A DNA stretch of 64,000 nt from positions 1-64,000 of the forward strand of contig DASQIK010000016.1 in the NCBI GenBank assembly GCA_035631615.1, written 5' to 3'. The DNA is from UBA5189 sp035631615. Its GTDB lineage: Bacteria > Chloroflexota > Limnocylindria > Limnocylindrales > CSP1-4. The notes beneath the pieces were generated by a model, which was given only the letters and a program-made list of their open reading frames with translations, did no database searches and was not told the DNA's origin. Positions 60,945 to 64,000 of this stretch are shown here, one piece after another (the stretch's first letter is position 1; each line of letters begins with the position of its first letter). Both the position numbers and the translations under genes were made by a program.

Positions 60945-61931
60945 ATGACAACCGCAACCGAGTCGGCCGGCCCTGCGCGCGCCTGCCCGATCTGCGGTGG
61001 CCGGACGGCGCCGGCCCAGAACGGCATGTATGACGACCGGTACGGCCACCCCGGCCTGTATGACTGGCGGCGGTGTACGCGCTGCGGGCACACGTTCATC
61101 GACGCTGAATTCACGACGGAGGAGCTCGGGCAGCTGTACTCGGACTGGTACCCGCGCGCCACGCAACGCTACGAGGACCTGCCGCCCCTCGCTCGAACCA
61201 CCGGGTTCGCGGCGTGGCTCGGCGGCGAGCGACACGCCGCGCACTCATGGGTTCCGCGGGATGTTGCCGTCCTCGACATCGGCTGCAGCTTCGGCAGGAC
61301 GCTCGCGCTGCACGTCTCGCGTGGGTGCACCGCCGTCGGCGTCGAGGCGGACGCGCACGCGGTCGCGGAGGCGCGGCGGCAGGGCCTGAGCGTCACGCAC
61401 GGGCTGTTCGACCCGGCCGCGTACGCGCCGGCGAGCTTCGACTACGTGACGATGGACCAGGTCCTCGAGCATGCCAACGATCCCGTCGCATTCCTCAGGG
61501 GCGTCGCGTTCGTACTGAAGCCGGGAGGCATCGCCGTCATCAGCACGCCGAACGTCGCGAGCTACGGCGCCAAGATCTTCGGCGCCCGATGGATCAACTG
61601 GCACACCCCGTACCACCTGAATCTGTTCACGAAATCGTCTCTCCGGCGCCTCGCCGGCGATGTCGGGTTCGAGGTTCGGTCGATCCGGACCATCACCGCC
61701 TCCGCCTGGCTTCGCTATCAGTGGATCCAGCTGTTCACGCGGCCGCAACCCGGTGAGCCGCACCCGTTCTGGGATCCGAAGCGCTCCCCCAGGCGCCTGG
61801 GACGATGGGTCAGGATCTCGGCGAGACTCCTCGACAAGGCGAAGGCGTTCCACGTGGTCACCCGGGTCGCCGATGGATTGGGCGGAGGCGACAATCTGCT
61901 TGCGATCCTCGTGAAGCCGGTCCGGCGATGA
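60945..61931 (+). CDS. SAM-dependent methyltransferase with N-terminal zinc ribbon
   Basis: A 328-aa protein. Cysteines C14, C17, C44 and C47 in CPICGG and CTRCGH form a zinc ribbon. The methyltransferase core has VLDIGCSFGRTLALHVSRG, FDYVTMDQVLEHANDP and LKPGGIAVISTPN. This architecture is common among sugar C-methyltransferases and in polysaccharide gene clusters. The stop overlaps the next ATG. Confidence 0.92.
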   Translation: MTTATESAGPARACPICGGRTAPAQNGMYDDRYGHPGLYDWRRCTRCGHTFIDAEFTTEELGQLYSDWYPRATQRYEDLPPLARTTGFAAWLGGERHAAHSWVPRDVAVLDIGCSFGRTLALHVSRGCTAVGVEADAHAVAEARRQGLSVTHGLFDPAAYAPASFDYVTMDQVLEHANDPVAFLRGVAFVLKPGGIAVISTPNVASYGAKIFGARWINWHTPYHLNLFTKSSLRRLAGDVGFEVRSIRTITASAWLRYQWIQLFTRPQPGEPHPFWDPKRSPRRLGRWVRISARLLDKAKAFHVVTRVADGLGGGDNLLAILVKPVRR

Positions 61932-62803
61932 CGGCCGCCGATCGATCCGGGACGGGCACGATCTACGTCCTGGCGCCGGTCCACAACCGTCGAGCGATCA
62001 CGGAACGGTTCGTGCGCTGCCTCGCGGCGCAGACCGACCAGGGTTTCCACCTGGTGCTCGTCGACGATGGATCGAAGGACGGCACAGCGGACGCTGTGAG
62101 GTCGATCCTGCCATCGTCGACGGTCATCCGTGGCTCCGGCCACTGGTGGTGGGCCGGGAGCCTCGAGCAGGCCCGGCGATGGCTCCGGCGCCAGCCTCAA
62201 GCGCGGGGCGACGTCGTGCTCATCGTCAATGACGACACGAGATTCGAGCCGGACTTCCTGAGGGTCGCCCGCAGCGCGATCGGAGCAACCGAGCGCACCC
62301 TGCTGCTGGCCCAGCCCTTCAGCGAGCAGACCGGGGAAGCGCTGCCGCTCGGCACGAAGATCGACTGGGCCAAGCTTCGATTCACGCCCGCGCTGCGGCC
62401 CGAGGACATCGACTGCTTCTCGACCCGCGGGCTCTTCCTGCGTCGCACCGACTTCGAGGAGCTCGGCGGCTTCCACACCGTCCTGCTCCCGCACTACCTC
62501 TCCGATTACGAGTTCACGATCCGCGCCTCCCGCCGCGGGTTCTCGCTCCGGAGCGATCCGTCCGTGCGCCTGGTGATGGATGAGACGTCGACGGGCATTC
62601 GGCAGAAGGATCACCGCTCCGTCTGGGCCTACCTGCGGTCCGTGCTGACGATCCGGGCAACCGCGAACCCCATCTACTGGAGCTCCTTCGTGCTCCTGAC
62701 CTCGCCCCGCAGGTTCGTGTTGTCGAATCTGAGCATCGTCTGGATGCGGTTCGGGAGGGATCTGGCGCGTTCAGCCCGACCGAATGTCGTGGCGAACCCG
62801 TGA
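61928..62803 (+). CDS. Glycosyltransferase family 2
   Basis: A 291-aa GT-A enzyme: VLAPVHNRRAITERFVRCLAAQT, VLVDDGSKDGT and the metal-binding VNDDTRFEPDFL, then a conserved C-terminal part with GGFHTVLLPHYLSDYEFTIRASRRG. It resembles rhamnosyl/galactofuranosyl GT2 enzymes, but the donor cannot be decided. ATG 61928 overlaps the upstream stop and the end overlaps the next GTG. Confidence 0.92.
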   Translation: MTAADRSGTGTIYVLAPVHNRRAITERFVRCLAAQTDQGFHLVLVDDGSKDGTADAVRSILPSSTVIRGSGHWWWAGSLEQARRWLRRQPQARGDVVLIVNDDTRFEPDFLRVARSAIGATERTLLLAQPFSEQTGEALPLGTKIDWAKLRFTPALRPEDIDCFSTRGLFLRRTDFEELGGFHTVLLPHYLSDYEFTIRASRRGFSLRSDPSVRLVMDETSTGIRQKDHRSVWAYLRSVLTIRATANPIYWSSFVLLTSPRRFVLSNLSIVWMRFGRDLARSARPNVVANP

Positions 62804-63600
62804 GCCTCGTGTCGAGTGCCCGTGCCTGGGGGCTCAGGCAGGTGCGGCGCTCGGTCCAGGCCACGGCCAGGCCGAGCCCCGAGCTTGGCCTCGAGAAGAT
62901 CGGCACGGCGTACGGCGGCTGGATCGTGCCAACGGCACTCGTCCAGGCGACGTGGCGGTGCTACGACGGCGGGGTCGGCGAGGACGTCAGCTTCGACGTC
63001 GGGCTCATCGAACGGTTCGGCTGCACCGTGTTCGCGTTCGACCCGACGCCGCGTGCCATCGCGTACGCGCGGCAGATCGAGCAGCAGCAGCCCAGCTTCC
63101 GGTTCATGCCCGTGGGCCTGTGGTCGAGCGACACGACGCTCCGCTTCTATGCACCCAGGAACCCGGCGCACGTGTCTCACTCGGTGGTCAACCTGCAGGG
63201 CACCCACGAGTGGTTCGAGGCATCGTGCCGGACCATCCCATCGCTGATGCGGGAGCTCGACCACCCGTCCATCGACCTCCTCAAGCTCGATATCGAGGGC
63301 GCCGAGCACGCGGTCATCGCCTCGGCCCTGGACGCCGGCGTGCGCCCGACCGTCCTGTGCTTCGAGATCGATCAGCCGGTGGGTCCGATCCGCTTCTGGC
63401 GCACGATCCGGCGGGTCCGCGGCCACGGCTACGACCTGGTCGCCGTCGACGGCTGGAACTTCACGTTCGTCCGGCGCGGTGCCGGGGTCGGCCCCGCAAC
63501 GCCAGGCCCCGCAACGGCGGGCCCCGCGACGCCGGGCCCCGCGACGCCGGGCCCCGCGACGCCAGGACCCGCGACGCCGGGCCCCGCGACGCCCCATTGA
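62800..63600 (+). CDS. FkbM-family methyltransferase with GPATP-repeat tail
   Basis: A 266-aa protein. The SAM region is GGVGEDVSFDVGLIERFGCTVFAFDPT and the FkbM hallmark LLKLDIEGAEHAVIAS. The last 36 residues are seven GPATP-type pentapeptides plus His, encoded by the 15-bp repeat at 63490-63594. Such a tail is absent from the other FkbM genes here and probably has no catalytic role. Confidence 0.88.
   Translation: MSLVSSARAWGLRQVRRSVQATARPSPELGLEKIGTAYGGWIVPTALVQATWRCYDGGVGEDVSFDVGLIERFGCTVFAFDPTPRAIAYARQIEQQQPSFRFMPVGLWSSDTTLRFYAPRNPAHVSHSVVNLQGTHEWFEASCRTIPSLMRELDHPSIDLLKLDIEGAEHAVIASALDAGVRPTVLCFEIDQPVGPIRFWRTIRRVRGHGYDLVAVDGWNFTFVRRGAGVGPATPGPATAGPATPGPATPGPATPGPATPGPATPH
63490..63594. 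repeat. 15-bp tandem repeat, seven copies, at the end of the FkbM gene
   Basis: Seven consecutive units of GGCCCCGCGACGCCG with one to three changes each. They encode GPATP/GPATA. The repeat ends 3 bases before the stop, so copy-number change alters only tail length. Confidence 0.95.
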
Positions 63601-64000
63601 ACGCCGCTTCCGGGACGCCTCCGCGGATCAGCTTCGGGGTGATCGTCCTCAACGGCGAGCCGTTCACGGCCTACACGCTCCGATCGCTGTACCCGTTCGC
63701 GCACGAGATCATCGTCGTCGAGGGCGCGGCGCCGGCGGCGAAGAACATCGCGACGCTGGACGGCCACTCCCGGGACGACACCCTCGCGGAGCTGCGCCGG
63801 TTCAAGCTGGAAGAGGATCCCGAGGGCAAGGTCACGATCGTCACGGCCGAGGACGAGGGTTCCCCTGACGGCTGGTGGCCAGGCGAGAAGGACGAGCAGA
63901 GCCGCGCGTACGCCAGGCGGGCGACCGGCGACTACCTGTGGCAGGTGGACATCGACGAGTTCTACCGGGCCGAGGAGATGGCCCTGGTCGTCCAGATGCT
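63597..64000 (+). CDS. Glycosyltransferase family 2-like protein, N-terminal part (runs off the window)
   Basis: At least 134 residues from TTG 63597, which overlaps the preceding TGA (TTGA). The N-terminus ISFGVIVLNGEPFTAYTLRSLYPFAHEIIVVEGAA and the acidic WQVDIDEFYR near the window end match GT2-type proteins with a D-x-D metal site. No ATG or GTG precedes the first strand. The stop lies beyond 64000. Confidence 0.82.
   Translation, partial: MNAASGTPPRISFGVIVLNGEPFTAYTLRSLYPFAHEIIVVEGAAPAAKNIATLDGHSRDDTLAELRRFKLEEDPEGKVTIVTAEDEGSPDGWWPGEKDEQSRAYARRATGDYLWQVDIDEFYRAEEMALVVQM

Overview
The window is a very GC-rich bacterial chromosome segment; hand-counted 60-base lines range from about 80% GC in the ATP synthase genes to about 55-62% in the glycosyltransferase block near 47 kb. 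The order prfA-prmC-tsaC-glyA-wecA-atpIBEFHAGDC-murA-mreB, the Flp/Tad pilus genes with a CpaE that carries a receiver domain, and DegS-like kinases with an HDGPAQ H-box together suggest a Gram-positive-type (Terrabacteria) organism. I favour a Chloroflexota such as a Limnocylindria/Ellin6529-like lineage; an actinobacterium, which shares part of this synteny, cannot be excluded. No rRNA, tRNA, CRISPR array, transposase or phage gene was found.

Layout. 1-16 kb (+): a housekeeping block with translation factors (prfA end, prmC, tsaC), glyA, a wecA-type polyprenyl-phosphate sugar-1-phosphate transferase, a complete F1Fo ATP synthase operon, murA with an Asp in place of the catalytic Cys, mreB, a PHP phosphoesterase that appears to start at CTG, and an AglD-like membrane protein. 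16.3-16.9 kb: a small XRE regulator followed by a strong hairpin terminator and a set of about 105-bp repeats. 17.3-32.6 kb (-): in transcription order, kinase-regulator-kinase, three Flp pilins, cpaB, cpaE, tadA, tadB, tadC, a DUF192 gene, a GT87-like gene, comF, hpf and two membrane glycosyltransferases. Two stem-loops with the same loop sequence stand at the heads of the kinase unit and the pilin unit. 32.6-33.8 kb: a repeat-rich intergenic region and an HTH regulator preceded by two matching palindromes. 33.8-43 kb: GT-C membrane glycosyltransferases (two GT39-like, four GT87-like) plus an acyltransferase, with several minisatellites.

43-64 kb is a surface-polysaccharide locus. A leftward run (56.1 to 46.1 kb) holds an O-antigen ligase-like protein, an initiating sugar-phosphate transferase, an ABC-2 permease and ATPase, an FkbM methyltransferase, a UDP-glucuronate decarboxylase and two GT4 enzymes. 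A rightward run (56.2 to 64 kb) holds FkbM enzymes, a two-domain GT4, a membrane protein, a zinc-ribbon methyltransferase and GT2 enzymes, and continues past the window edge. The part from about 43.8 to 52.4 kb has visibly lower GC and may be acquired.

Together the genes describe an envelope programme: energy supply and wall synthesis, a secretin-less Tad pilus under two-component control, polyprenyl-linked sugar transfer by many GT-C enzymes, and an ABC-exported polysaccharide. The least ordinary signals are the paired stem-loops, a kinase with a degenerate ATPase domain beside an intact one, the HTH gene with its palindrome pair, the 105-bp repeats, and the recurring short tandem repeats around glycosyltransferase genes.
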